Below the pieces are notes generated by a model. The model searched no databases. It had not been told where the DNA came from and saw only the letters and a program-made list of their open reading frames with translations. Shown here in pieces: positions 24,278 through 35,880 of a DNA stretch of 47,413 nt. Position 1 is the stretch's first letter; each line of letters opens with the position of its first letter. A program made the translations under genes and the position numbers. The stretch comes from Ruminococcus_C sp963590855 (GTDB lineage: Bacteria; Bacillota; Clostridia; Oscillospirales; Ruminococcaceae): the NCBI GenBank assembly GCA_963590855.1, contig CAVAQT010000018.1, forward strand, positions 1 through 47,413, given 5' to 3'.

Positions 24278-25807
24278 ATGTCGGATATTGCAGACCTGAT
24301 CGCAGAGATCCTGGACAACCCCAAGCTGAAAAACACCGCAGAAAAGCTGCGGAAAGAATACCGGGACGAGCCGATCCTGCGCACCGCGGCACAGATGATA
24401 AAACGGCTGCCGCAGCCGCTGGCGGATGCCAAAAAGATCGCACTCAGCCCCTCGAAATACAACTATAACTTCCAGGAGCTGTTTTACCGGCAGGGCATGT
24501 TCCTGGCGGACTTCACCGACGACTGCACCGAGCGCGCCGAGTTTTCCAGGTATTACCCCACCTATCACGACATGACCGACAAGCAGCTCCGCACCTACTT
24601 CACCTGGCGCACCAACGTGCGCCGGGGCATTGTGGAAAAGACATCGACAGCCTATGCCATGGTGTACTGCTATGAGCTGCTCAACCAGATCGGCTTCCCC
24701 GATCCGGAAACCGGCTATCAGATGCTGCTGCAGTTCCAGAAGGACTACAGCGCCGCAGACCCCGAAAGCACATCTGCTTTCTTTTATTTTTCCCTCTGGA
24801 TGCACGATTATGTGATCCGTTATCACCTGAGCCCATCCCTTCTCACAGAAAGCGGCGGTACAGCGTCCGCATTGGGCAGTGTCCTGCCGATCCTGACCGC
24901 GCCGGACACACATTCCCCGGAAGCCGTCACCGAAGCGCTGACCGCCGTCTCCCGGTATACGCTCCCGCGCTCCCGCTTTTTCCGGGAAAATACCGCGCTG
25001 GTGCAGGATGCCGTGTTCCGCTGCTTCTGTGCCGTCAGTGCATATTTTGAAAACCGAAAAGAAAAGCCCTATCTGGAATATCTCTTCGGGAAAAAGAAAA
25101 TGCTCCCCTATCATCTGTTCGGGAACGCCGTTTACTTTGAAAAAGAATCCAACCTGGAAGCGGACTATGTCATCAACCCCTGCCAGGCATATCACTGCCG
25201 CCGCGGTCTCTGGTACTGTGAAAGCTATTTTGACAGCGAAAAGGGCACTTCCCGTGTGGGAGACCTCTTGAAAGCCATTGATCAGAAGCTGCGGCTGCTG
25301 ACAGACTATGCCCATCCGCTGAAAGAACCGGAGCTGCCCAAATATATCCAGAAGATACTGGACAAGGAACTGGAAACGCTTCTGGAAGAGCAGCGCCGCG
25401 CCGCAGAGCCAGAACCGCCCAAGATCGAGTTTGACCTCTCCCAGCTGCAAACCATCCGCCGGGCGGCAGACACCACACGGGACAAGCTGTTGGTAGAGGA
25501 AAACGCGCCGGAAGCCGAAGCGGCTTTCCCGGATGCACCGGAAACCGCGCCGCCGATACCGGAACCGGAAAGCGCCGATGTACCGGACAACCGGCTCAGC
25601 GAGACCGAAGCTGCGTTTCTGCGCTGCCTTTTGGAGAAAAAGCCCTATGCCGACCTGCTCCGGCAGAACGGCGTGATGCTCTCTGTCCTGGCGGATCACA
25701 TCAACGAGATCTTGTTTGACGATTTCGGCGACACGGTGATCCTCTTCGACGGCGACACCCCGGAACTGATCGAGGATTACGCTGAGGATATTGCAGCGAT
25801 GCTGTAA
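24278..25807 (+). CDS. TerB_N/TerB_C domain protein
   Basis: 509 residues, no signal or membrane span. Residues about 60-300 match TerB_N: FSRYYPTYHDMTDKQLRTYF followed by TWR, then ..STAYAMVYCYELLNQIG. Residues about 430-505 match TerB_C (LSETEAAFLRCLLEKKPYAD, then DDFGDTVILFDGDTPELIED). An acidic, Pro/Glu-rich linker joins them. TerB-type domains occur in tellurite-stress and DNA-processing gene sets, but the biochemical role is unknown. The ATG at 24278 has AAAGGAGG. First gene of a compact three-gene operon (27 and 11 bp gaps) with a BrxD-like ATPase and an Lhr-like helicase. It probably scaffolds or senses for the ATPase/helicase pair. Confidence 0.85.
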   Translation: MSDIADLIAEILDNPKLKNTAEKLRKEYRDEPILRTAAQMIKRLPQPLADAKKIALSPSKYNYNFQELFYRQGMFLADFTDDCTERAEFSRYYPTYHDMTDKQLRTYFTWRTNVRRGIVEKTSTAYAMVYCYELLNQIGFPDPETGYQMLLQFQKDYSAADPESTSAFFYFSLWMHDYVIRYHLSPSLLTESGGTASALGSVLPILTAPDTHSPEAVTEALTAVSRYTLPRSRFFRENTALVQDAVFRCFCAVSAYFENRKEKPYLEYLFGKKKMLPYHLFGNAVYFEKESNLEADYVINPCQAYHCRRGLWYCESYFDSEKGTSRVGDLLKAIDQKLRLLTDYAHPLKEPELPKYIQKILDKELETLLEEQRRAAEPEPPKIEFDLSQLQTIRRAADTTRDKLLVEENAPEAEAAFPDAPETAPPIPEPESADVPDNRLSETEAAFLRCLLEKKPYADLLRQNGVMLSVLADHINEILFDDFGDTVILFDGDTPELIEDYAEDIAAML

Positions 25808-25834
25808 GCATTGGTTCAGAAAGGAACAACGACT

Positions 25835-27154
25835 ATGAAAATACCAAAACGAATCGCATCTGCGGTCATCAATTCGCTGAAAGGCGGTGTCGTTCCGCGC
25901 ATCGGGCTGCCTTATATCACCGTCGGCAGAGAACAGGAGATCGACGCACTGCTCCATGATGTGGACATCATCGCAGACGGCGGCGCATCGTTCCGGTTTA
26001 TCGTGGGCAAATACGGCAGCGGCAAGAGCTTTTTGCTTCAGACCATCCGCAGCTATGTCATGGATCGAAACTTTGTGGTAGTGGATGCCGACCTCTCCCC
26101 GGAGCGGCGCTTGCAGGGCACAAAGGGACAGGGCCTGGCGACCTATAAGGAACTGATCCGCAATATGTCCACCAAAACCAGACCGGACGGCGGCGCGCTG
26201 ACGCTGATCCTCGACCGCTGGATCAGCACCGTCCAGAGCGAGACCGCGGCGGAGTCCGGGCTTTCCACAGAAGATCCCCAATTTCAAAAGGCTGTGTCGC
26301 GAAAGATCTACGAGGTCATCGGTGCGCTCCACGAAATGGTGCACGGCTTCGACTTCGCCAAACTGCTGACACTCTATTATAATGCCTACTGGGACGGCGA
26401 CGACGAGGGCAAGGCGAAGGTGGTCAAGTGGTTCCGGGGCGAATATACCACCAAGACCGAAGCCAAGTCCGAACTGGGCGTAAACATCATCATCGGCGAC
26501 GACGACTGGTACGAGTACATCAAGCTGTTCGCCATGTTCCTGAAAAAGGCAGGCTACAGCGGCATGCTGGTGCTCATCGACGAACTGGTGAACATCTATA
26601 AAATCCCCAACAGCATCACCCGGCAGTACAACTATGAGAAGATCCTCACCATGTACAACGACACCCTGCAGGGCAAGGCGCAGTATCTGGGCATCATCAT
26701 GGGCGGCACGCCCCAGTGCATCGAGGACACCCGACGGGGCGTGTACAGCTATGAGGCGCTGCGCTCCCGGCTGGCGGAAGGCCGCTTCGGACGCGAGGGT
26801 GTGAAAGATATGCTCGCCCCGGTGATCCATCTGACGGCGCTGACCAACGAGGAACTATTGGTGCTGACCGAAAAGCTGACGGATATCCATGCCCAGCTGT
26901 TCGGCTATACACCCACACTGACCCAGGAGGAGCGCATCCAGTTTTTGCAGATCGAGTTCGGGCGCATCGGTGCGGACTCCCACATCACGCCCCGGGAAGT
27001 GATCCGGGACTTTATCGAACTGCTGGATATTGTGTACCAGAATCCGCAGCTGAACGTCTCCGAACTGCTGCAGTCCGACCGCTTTTCCTACGCCAAGGCA
27101 CAGCCGGAGGGTGACAGCGAAGTCGCGCCGGAATTTGCCGAGTTTGACATTTAA
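25835..27154 (+). CDS. P-loop ATPase, BrxC/BrxD (DUF2791) family
   Basis: 439 residues of the BREX-system ATP-binding family. Walker A is GKYGSGKSF (about residue 56), Walker B is MLVLIDELVNIY and an arginine-rich region EALRSRLAEGRFGREG follows. The opening PRIGLPYITVGREQEIDALL is typical of the short BrxD-type members rather than the large BrxC. In type 2 BREX, BrxD is encoded beside the BrxHI helicase, as here, but no BREX core gene is in this window. The ATG at 25835 is chosen for AGAAAGGA upstream. Confidence 0.85.
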   Translation: MKIPKRIASAVINSLKGGVVPRIGLPYITVGREQEIDALLHDVDIIADGGASFRFIVGKYGSGKSFLLQTIRSYVMDRNFVVVDADLSPERRLQGTKGQGLATYKELIRNMSTKTRPDGGALTLILDRWISTVQSETAAESGLSTEDPQFQKAVSRKIYEVIGALHEMVHGFDFAKLLTLYYNAYWDGDDEGKAKVVKWFRGEYTTKTEAKSELGVNIIIGDDDWYEYIKLFAMFLKKAGYSGMLVLIDELVNIYKIPNSITRQYNYEKILTMYNDTLQGKAQYLGIIMGGTPQCIEDTRRGVYSYEALRSRLAEGRFGREGVKDMLAPVIHLTALTNEELLVLTEKLTDIHAQLFGYTPTLTQEERIQFLQIEFGRIGADSHITPREVIRDFIELLDIVYQNPQLNVSELLQSDRFSYAKAQPEGDSEVAPEFAEFDI

Positions 27155-27165
27155 GAGGTTTCCCC

Positions 27166-29400
27166 ATGTCCATTTTTGACCGCTATGCGCCGTTTATTCA
27201 GGATTTCATCTATCAGAACGACTGGGAATCCCTCCGCGCCATTCAGGTGGCGGCAGGCGACGCCATTTTCAACACAGAGGAAAACGTCCTGCTCTCGGCA
27301 TCGACTGCCTCCGGCAAGACCGAAGCCGCGTTTTTCCCTATTCTCACCCAGTTCTACGAAGATCCGCCCACTTCTGTGGGCGCGATCTATATCGGGCCGC
27401 TGAAAGCACTCATCAATGACCAGTTTCTCCGGCTGAACGATCTCTGCGCCGAAGCAGACATCCCGGTGTGGCACTGGCACGGCGATGTTTCCCAGTCTCA
27501 CAAAGCCAAAATGATGAAACACCCTTCCGGCATTTTGCAGATCACGCCGGAGTCTCTGGAAGCGATGCTGCTCCACAAACACGCCGCCCTCACCAAGCTG
27601 TTTCACGATCTGCGGTATATCGTCATCGACGAGGTACACTCCCTCATGCGCGGCGACCGGGGCGGTCAGACCATGTGTCTCATCGAACGGCTCTGCCGCA
27701 TGGCAGGTGTCAATCCCCGGCGCATCGGGCTGTCTGCCACCATCGGCGACCTGGAAACTACAGGCGCTTTTCTGGCTGCCGGCACCGGCAGAGGGACTGT
27801 GATCCCGCGCATCGAGAGCAAGGGCGTGCGCTGGCGGCTGTCTATGGAGCATTTCTATGTGCATGACCAGCAGGCTGCGGCAGAGCATCCGCCGGAACAG
27901 GCACTCCCGGAGCTTGCGCCCAGAACAGACACTGCCCCGGAGCACGCCGACCCCGGCATGGGCTATATCTTCGAGCACACCCGCGGAAAAAAGTGCCTGA
28001 TCTTCGTCAATTCCCGGGAGGAGTGCGAAGCCGTCACCACTACTCTGCGGCAATACTGTGAAGCAAACCACGAGCCGGATCGCTTTCTCATCCACCACGG
28101 CAATCTGTCCTCCGCCTATCGGGAGACCGCAGAGACCGCCATGAAGGACGAGAGTCTCTTTCTGACCACTGTCACCACCGCCACTCTGGAGCTGGGCATT
28201 GATATCGGCAGACTGGAACGGGCATTTCAGATAGACGCGCCCTTTACGGTCTCTTCCTTTTTACAGCGCATGGGACGCACCGGGCGGCGCGATCTGCCGC
28301 CGGAGATGTGGTTTGTCATGCGGGAAGATCCGCCGGAAGCACGGGCGCTCCTGCCCACCACCATCCCGTGGAAGCTCCTGCAGGGCATCGCCCTGGTTCA
28401 GGTCTATCTGGAAGAGCGCTGGGTCGAACCGCCCCGGCTGAACCGCCTGCCCTACAGCCTGCTGTACCACCAGACCATGTGCACCCTGGCATCCTGCGGC
28501 GAGATGACGCCGGCGGCGCTGGCATCCCATGTGCTGACCCTCAGTTATTTCCACCGGGTCTCCCAGGAGGATTTCAAGCTCCTGCTGCGCCACCTGCTGG
28601 AGATCGACCACATCCAGCGCACCGAGACCGGCGGTCTCATTGTGGGCATCGCCGGAGAACGGCTCACCAGTTCCTATAAATTCTACGCCGTGTTCCAGGA
28701 AAATGTGGAGTACACCGTCCGCTGGAATTCCCAGGAACTGGGGACGATCGTACAGCCGCCGCCTGTGGGCGAAAAGATCGCCATTGCCGGACACGTCTGG
28801 GTGGTGGACGAGATCGACCACAAGCGGCACACCGTATACTGTGAACAGATCAAGGGCAAGGTGCCGGCATATTTCGGCGAATGCCCCGGCGACATCCACA
28901 CCCATATCTTAGAGCGCATGAAGCGCGTGCTCCAGGAGCAGAAGCAATACCCGTATCTCATGCAGAATGCGGCGGCGCGGTTACAGCTGGCGCGGCACAC
29001 GGCGCAGAACTCCGGGCTGACGGAAGAGCCGCTGATCTGTCTGGGCGGCGATATGTGGTGCTTGTTCCCCTGGCTGGGGACATATGCCTTTCTCGCCATG
29101 GAACGCTTTCTCAAGGTGCGCTGCGCCGGCGCACTCACCCTCACCGGACTTTCTCCGTCCAGACCGTACTTCATCCAGTTTAAGATGAAAGCCGACAAGC
29201 GCACCTTTTTCCGGGTGCTGCTGGAACAGGAGCGCAAACCGCTCGATCCCATGGAACTGGTCTATCCCAAAGAAGTCCCCATGTTTGAAAAGTACGACGA
29301 ATATCTGCCGGAGATCCTCATCAAAAAGGGGTTTGCCTGCGGCGTTCTGGGCATTGACGAAATGCGGGAGCGCATCCGCGGCTGGGAAAAATACACATAA
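27166..29400 (+). CDS. Lhr/BrxHI-like DEAD/DEAH helicase
   Basis: 744 residues, superfamily 2. Motif I is ASTASGKTEA (about 44-53), motif II DEVH, motif III LSATIGD, motif V region TTATLELGIDIG and motif VI QRMGRTGRR. An Lhr-like winged-helix and C-terminal extension follow (about 390-744). Expected to be an ATP-dependent 3'-5' DNA or RNA helicase. It starts 11 bp after the ATPase gene behind AAGAGG, so they are co-expressed. The pairing with the DUF2791 ATPase mirrors BrxD-BrxHI; the added TerB protein differs from canonical BREX. Confidence 0.9.
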   Translation: MSIFDRYAPFIQDFIYQNDWESLRAIQVAAGDAIFNTEENVLLSASTASGKTEAAFFPILTQFYEDPPTSVGAIYIGPLKALINDQFLRLNDLCAEADIPVWHWHGDVSQSHKAKMMKHPSGILQITPESLEAMLLHKHAALTKLFHDLRYIVIDEVHSLMRGDRGGQTMCLIERLCRMAGVNPRRIGLSATIGDLETTGAFLAAGTGRGTVIPRIESKGVRWRLSMEHFYVHDQQAAAEHPPEQALPELAPRTDTAPEHADPGMGYIFEHTRGKKCLIFVNSREECEAVTTTLRQYCEANHEPDRFLIHHGNLSSAYRETAETAMKDESLFLTTVTTATLELGIDIGRLERAFQIDAPFTVSSFLQRMGRTGRRDLPPEMWFVMREDPPEARALLPTTIPWKLLQGIALVQVYLEERWVEPPRLNRLPYSLLYHQTMCTLASCGEMTPAALASHVLTLSYFHRVSQEDFKLLLRHLLEIDHIQRTETGGLIVGIAGERLTSSYKFYAVFQENVEYTVRWNSQELGTIVQPPPVGEKIAIAGHVWVVDEIDHKRHTVYCEQIKGKVPAYFGECPGDIHTHILERMKRVLQEQKQYPYLMQNAAARLQLARHTAQNSGLTEEPLICLGGDMWCLFPWLGTYAFLAMERFLKVRCAGALTLTGLSPSRPYFIQFKMKADKRTFFRVLLEQERKPLDPMELVYPKEVPMFEKYDEYLPEILIKKGFACGVLGIDEMRERIRGWEKYT

Positions 29401-29463
29401 TCCCCGATTGTGCAGTGTATCCGGTAAAGTTTTCAAAAAATACACAATCCCACTGCATTCCTA

Positions 29464-29472
29464 TGCTATAAT
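29464..29472 (+). promoter_or_regulatory. Extended -10 promoter of the zinc-ribbon membrane protein gene
   Basis: TGC directly before TATAAT (29467-29472). No good -35 at 16-18 nt. It suggests the following gene is not simply part of the helicase operon. Confidence 0.55.
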
Positions 29473-29519
29473 TTTCTTCATAGAAACAAAACAAAACCGA
29501 TACAACAGGAGGAATCCCT

Positions 29520-30671
29520 ATGGCAAAAAAGAAATCAAAAACGACAGCAGATGCTGCTGCCGAAAATACAGCAAAACCGGCAAAAAAGCCCTCGCGCGCC
29601 GGTGCAGTGTTCGGGTCGATCCTGCTGTTTTTGCTGACACTGATCTTCGGCATCTGTCTGCTGCTGAGCATCACGCTGCACAGCATCGTGCCGCAGAACA
29701 CCCTCTCCAAAGCGGTTTCCCAGATGGATCTGTCCCAGGTACAGCTCCGCGACAACGGCGAGACCCAGTCTCTCGGAAAGTGCATGTACGAATGGTATCT
29801 CTGGAACGCACCGAATCTCTCCGAAGAATATGCCGATGTCCTGGTACAGCAGCCGGAATTCAATGCGCTGCTCTGTGACTATCTGGATGACCTCAGCGGC
29901 TATTTGTCCGGTGACATCGCCGAACTGCCGGAAGCCAGCGTCACCGATATCGCAGATCTGATGCAGAACGACCTGGACAGCACCATGCAGAAAGAGACCG
30001 GCGTCATCTTCGCCGAAGCAGACCGCCAGGCGCTGGACTGGACAATGGGCGATGATGTGAACGACTGGAACAATACGCTGAAGAACACCATCGGCTCTGG
30101 CTTCGGCAAGTTCCTGGCGCGGCTGCTGTGCAGCACCACCGGTCTCATCACCTTCAGCGCGCTGACTGCGGCATGCTTCGTGCTGTGGCTGATTCTCGCC
30201 GTTAAGGGGCACTGGCGCAAGGGCAAAATGCTCACCGCCTATGGCTGTGCCGTTGCCATCCCCAGCCTTCTGGTGCTGGCAGGCTGCGGCGTAACGCTGC
30301 TTTTGGTCGAAGCATTCCATGTACCGGATGCGCTGCTCTTCTCCAAGGCAGGACTGCCCACGCTGCTGATTCCGGTGGTACTGTCCAGTCTGACCGTTGC
30401 CCTGGGCGGCATGATTGTGGCTTCCATCGGCATCTGCACCAACGCTGTTGTCAAGGCAAAGGCAAAGAAAAAAGCTGCGGCTGCGGCCGTTCCGGAAGAA
30501 ACCTCTGCACCGCTGCCCTCTGAGCCGGAGTTCCGTTATACCGAGATCGACGGCGAAAATCACACCAAAAAGACAGACGACACCCCCACTGTAAAGTTCT
30601 GCCCGCACTGCGGCGCAGAAAATCCCCTGGACAGCATGTTCTGCGGTTCCTGCGGCGAAAAGATGCAGTAA
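29520..30671 (+). CDS. Membrane protein with C-terminal zinc ribbon
   Basis: 383 residues. Lys/Ala-rich N-terminus, one span (about 28-52), a ~150-residue likely extracellular acidic helical region, then three spans (about 205-225, 235-258, 270-305), a Lys/Ala/Pro linker and a C-terminal zinc ribbon CPHCGAENPLDSMFCGSCGE facing the cytoplasm. Such zinc ribbons are common at the ends of Firmicutes membrane proteins of unknown function. AGGAGG precedes the ATG. Own promoter and strong terminator, so probably monocistronic. Confidence 0.75.
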   Translation: MAKKKSKTTADAAAENTAKPAKKPSRAGAVFGSILLFLLTLIFGICLLLSITLHSIVPQNTLSKAVSQMDLSQVQLRDNGETQSLGKCMYEWYLWNAPNLSEEYADVLVQQPEFNALLCDYLDDLSGYLSGDIAELPEASVTDIADLMQNDLDSTMQKETGVIFAEADRQALDWTMGDDVNDWNNTLKNTIGSGFGKFLARLLCSTTGLITFSALTAACFVLWLILAVKGHWRKGKMLTAYGCAVAIPSLLVLAGCGVTLLLVEAFHVPDALLFSKAGLPTLLIPVVLSSLTVALGGMIVASIGICTNAVVKAKAKKKAAAAAVPEETSAPLPSEPEFRYTEIDGENHTKKTDDTPTVKFCPHCGAENPLDSMFCGSCGEKMQ

Positions 30672-30709
30672 TGCAGATTTGCCGGCACGGGAGATAAAAG
30701 CCACATCAG

Positions 30710-30754
30710 AAAACGCCGCTGCGGTACCTTTCACAGTACCGCAGCGGCGTTTTG
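30710..30754. terminator. Strong bidirectional terminator
   Basis: AAAACGCCGCTGCGGTAC pairs perfectly with its complement across an 8-nt loop; T-run on each strand. It lies between convergent genes. Confidence 0.92.
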
Positions 30755-30775
30755 GTTTTGCCTTAGAAATCGATT

Positions 30776-31144
30776 TTATTCCGGCAGCTTTTCCGATGTG
30801 ACCTGACAATAGGTGTCCAGATACGCCATCATGCCGAATGCGCTCAGCACGAGCACTGCCCCGTGGATATACAGCATCGCCGCCATGAGGCCGCCGGGCA
30901 ATACACACAGGATCTGTGTCAGAAGCACAGAAAGCGCCGTCATGAAAAAGACACCGGCATAAATGGCACACAGCATGCCTGCGGCAGGCTGAAACCGCTC
31001 TGTATCATAAACCCTTCTGCCGTCCGGCTGTACGGGATTCCCTGCCAGCAGGAACTGCCACGGTGACAGATTCAGCTTGACAGAAAACACGGTATCCGCA
31101 GCGCCCAGCAGAACAAAACAAAGAAACGGGATCCATCCGCTCAT
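30776..31144 (-). CDS. Hypothetical four-span membrane protein
   Basis: 122 residues with hydrophobic segments at about 3-20, 55-72, 74-92 and 95-110. No family recognised. The ATG at 31144 is 8 nt after AGGAGG; a GTG three codons earlier overlaps the ribosome-binding site. It lies 24 bp after glgP on the same strand, so is probably the last gene of the malQ-glgP transcript. Confidence 0.65.
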   Translation of the reverse strand: MSGWIPFLCFVLLGAADTVFSVKLNLSPWQFLLAGNPVQPDGRRVYDTERFQPAAGMLCAIYAGVFFMTALSVLLTQILCVLPGGLMAAMLYIHGAVLVLSAFGMMAYLDTYCQVTSEKLPE

Positions 31145-31168
31145 TTTCAGCACCTCCTGTGCCTTCTG

Positions 31169-33531
<2,363 letters not shown>

Positions 33532-33535
<4 letters not shown>

Positions 33536-35127
33536 GACTTCTTCTCCCTTTTTCTCAGTTTCATGGATGCATTCACTGCATCTGCCTTTTCCGCAGCCTT
33601 GGCTGCTGCTTTCTGCCGCTTCTTCGAGATCGGCTTTTCCTTGGGCTTGTCCGGCAGTCGGTTGTACAGCTCATTCAGCTGATAGATCCGCTTCGCCAGT
33701 CTGGGACTGAAATCGCTGGTCAGCGTGCGGTACTGCCAGTTGCCGCCGGTGGTAGAAGGCGTGTTCATCCGTCCCTCCGGCCCGGCATCCAAAAAGTCCT
33801 GCATCTGCGCCACGGCAAGCCGGGCGGTGCTGCTCCAGGTGAGCCGCAGGATCGATGCCGGCAGATCGTTTGCACTCCGGCAGTGGAGATAGCGCTTCGC
33901 AAAGGCGATAGTCTTTGACGGCGAGCCGTGGATCCAGCCCCGAAGCGTCATATTGTCGTGCGTCCCGGTATAGGCAACGCAGTTGGGTGTCTCAAAGTTC
34001 TGCGGCAGATAGGTGCTTGCCGGATCATCATCAAAGGCAAACTGTAACACCTTCATGCCCGGATACCCGGAATCCTGTAGCAGCTGACGCACCTCCGGTG
34101 TCACAAAGCCCAGATCCTCTGCGATGATGGAAAGGTCGCCCAGCGCCTCCTTCACCGCATGGAACAGATCCATGCCCGGGCCCTTACGCCATTCGCCCAC
34201 CTCTGCGGTCTTTCTGCCGTAGGGAATGGCATAAAAGCTCTCAAAGCCCCGGAAGTGGTCGATGCGCACCATGTCATACAGTGTTGCTGCGCTCTTCAGG
34301 CGGTCGATCCACCAGGCGAACCCGGTCTCCTTGTGATAGCTCCAGTCATACAGCGGATTGCCCCACAGCTGCCCAGTGGGCGAGAATACATCCGGCGGAC
34401 AGCCTGCCACATCCACCGGCTTGCGCTCCTTGTCCAACAGGAACAGCTCCGGGTGTTCCCAGACATCCACGCTGTCATACGCCACATAAATAGGAATATC
34501 GCCCACAATGGAAATGCCGTTTTCGTTGCAGTACGCCTTGAGCTCGCCCCACTGCTGATAGAACCAGTATTGCAGCACACAGTAATAGTCGATCTCGTCG
34601 GCATACTGTACCCGTGCCGCTTCCAGTGCCTCCGGCTCACGCATTGCCAGATCGGTTTCCCACTGATACCAGGGCTTTCCGTCGTGGGCATCCTTCAGCG
34701 CCATAAACAAGGCATATTCCGGCAGCCAGTGCTTCTGGGCTTCACAGAACGCCGCGTATTCCGGCTCGTCCTTCCGGAACCGGCTGTATGCCGTCCGCAG
34801 CACATGGAAGCAATAGTTATATACCCGGGCATAATCGACCCGGCGCAGATCTTCGCCCCAGTTGATGCCCTCATAGTCCGGCGGTGCCAGATAGCCTTTT
34901 TTCTCCAGACGCTGAAAATCAATAAAATACGGATTTCCGGCGTGAACGGAAAACGACTGATACGGCGAGTCGCCGTAGCTGGTGGGAGAAAGCGGCAGGA
35001 TCTGCCATACCTGCATGCCGCAGTCCCGCAGGAAGTTGGCGAACATATACGCCGCGTCGCCCAGCTTGCCGATGCCGAACTCCGACGGCAGACTGGAAAT
35101 GTGCATTAAAATACCACTTTTTCGCAT
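33532..35127 (-). CDS. malQ: 4-alpha-glucanotransferase (amylomaltase)
   Basis: 531 residues, GH77. Catalytic nucleophile Asp in MVRIDHFRGFESFYAIP, acid/base Glu in LSIIAEDLGFVTPEV, and YTGTHDNMTLRGW. The N-terminus MRKSGILMHISSLPSEFGIG is canonical. The ATG at 35127 has GGAGG upstream; longer readings upstream are non-conserved. It carries an unusual C-terminal tail of about 35 residues rich in Lys/Ala/Arg (PKEKPISKKRQKAAAKAAEK) beyond the normal end. Confidence 0.95.
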
Positions 35128-35259
35128 TGTGATACCTCCGATATTCCGCATGTTCCATGCGATTTTTTTGCTGTGACAGCATGCATCCCGGCACGCTGCC
35201 CCGTATATTTTCTGCAATTCCGAGCAGACTAGAAGCAGCAAGAAAAAAGAGGTGATTCC

Positions 35260-35661
35260 TTGAAACTGCATCACAAGCCCTATGAACTCTGCTGGTTCTT
35301 TCTGCTGGGGGCTTTCGTCTATAGCCTGCTGGAGATCCTTTGCCGGGGCTATACCCACTGGACCATGGCACTCACCGGCGGCGCTGCCGCGGTGGGGTTA
35401 TACCTGATCCGTGCCGCCGCACCGCCCGGCACAAGGCTGCTGCAGTGTCTGTGCGGCGCACTGCTCATCACTGCCCTGGAATTTGCCGTGGGCGTGGCAG
35501 ACAACCTCGTCATGGGCTGGAACGTCTGGGACTACAGCAACATGCCGCTGAACCTGTACGGTCAGATCTGTCTGCCGTTCACCGGACTGTGGTTTCTGCT
35601 GTGCATTCCGGCATTCGGCATCTGCCGCATTGTGGAAAAGCGGTTTCATCCCGTCCCATGA
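35260..35661 (+). CDS. Small CmpB-like membrane protein
   Basis: 133 residues with four hydrophobic segments. WFFLLGAFVYSLLEILCRGY near the start and ALEFAVGVADNLVMGWNVWD followed by YSNMPLNLYGQICLPFT match the 'putative ABC-transporter type IV' (CmpB, PF06541) family, common in Firmicutes and of unknown function. Start is TTG at 35260, with AAAGAGGTG at good distance. Divergent from malQ. Confidence 0.75.
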   Translation: MKLHHKPYELCWFFLLGAFVYSLLEILCRGYTHWTMALTGGAAAVGLYLIRAAAPPGTRLLQCLCGALLITALEFAVGVADNLVMGWNVWDYSNMPLNLYGQICLPFTGLWFLLCIPAFGICRIVEKRFHPVP

Positions 35662-35755
35662 CCGGCGCGCGCCTTCGGAAACTGCAAAAATTTTCTTCCT
35701 CTTTAGTATAGCACAAACCGAACTTTTGTGCAAGGGGAATCATAGAAAATAAACC

Positions 35756-35793
35756 GGTTTCATGAAGAATTTGTACAATCTCATCATGAAACC
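35756..35793. repeat. Perfect 10-bp inverted repeat
   Basis: GGTTTCATGA (35756-35765) and TCATGAAACC (35784-35793) around an 18-nt loop, in the gap between the CmpB-like gene and the pyrB terminator. On the minus strand it is followed by GGTTTATTTTC, so it may be a second terminator. Confidence 0.5.
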
Positions 35794-35811
35794 GAAATAT
35801 ATTTGTGCAAA

Positions 35812-35848
35812 AAAAGCACCGTTTCCCGGTTGGGAAATGATGCTTTTC
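35812..35848 (-). terminator. Terminator of pyrB
   Basis: GTTTCCC/GGGAAAT and AGCA/TGCT stems with a small internal mismatch; on the minus strand it runs into a T-run at 35808-35814. Confidence 0.75.
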
Positions 35849-35880
35849 TGTATTTTTCAGGAAATTGTCCCCAAAGCAGC

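Noticed and set aside
24224..26830. An 868-codon minus-strand frame opposite the TerB and ATPase genes
   Set aside because: It crosses the boundary of two well-supported genes and has no recognisable motifs.
24278..29400. A full BREX system
   Set aside because: Only the BrxD-like ATPase and BrxHI-like helicase are present; no PglX, PglZ, BrxC, BrxA or BrxL.
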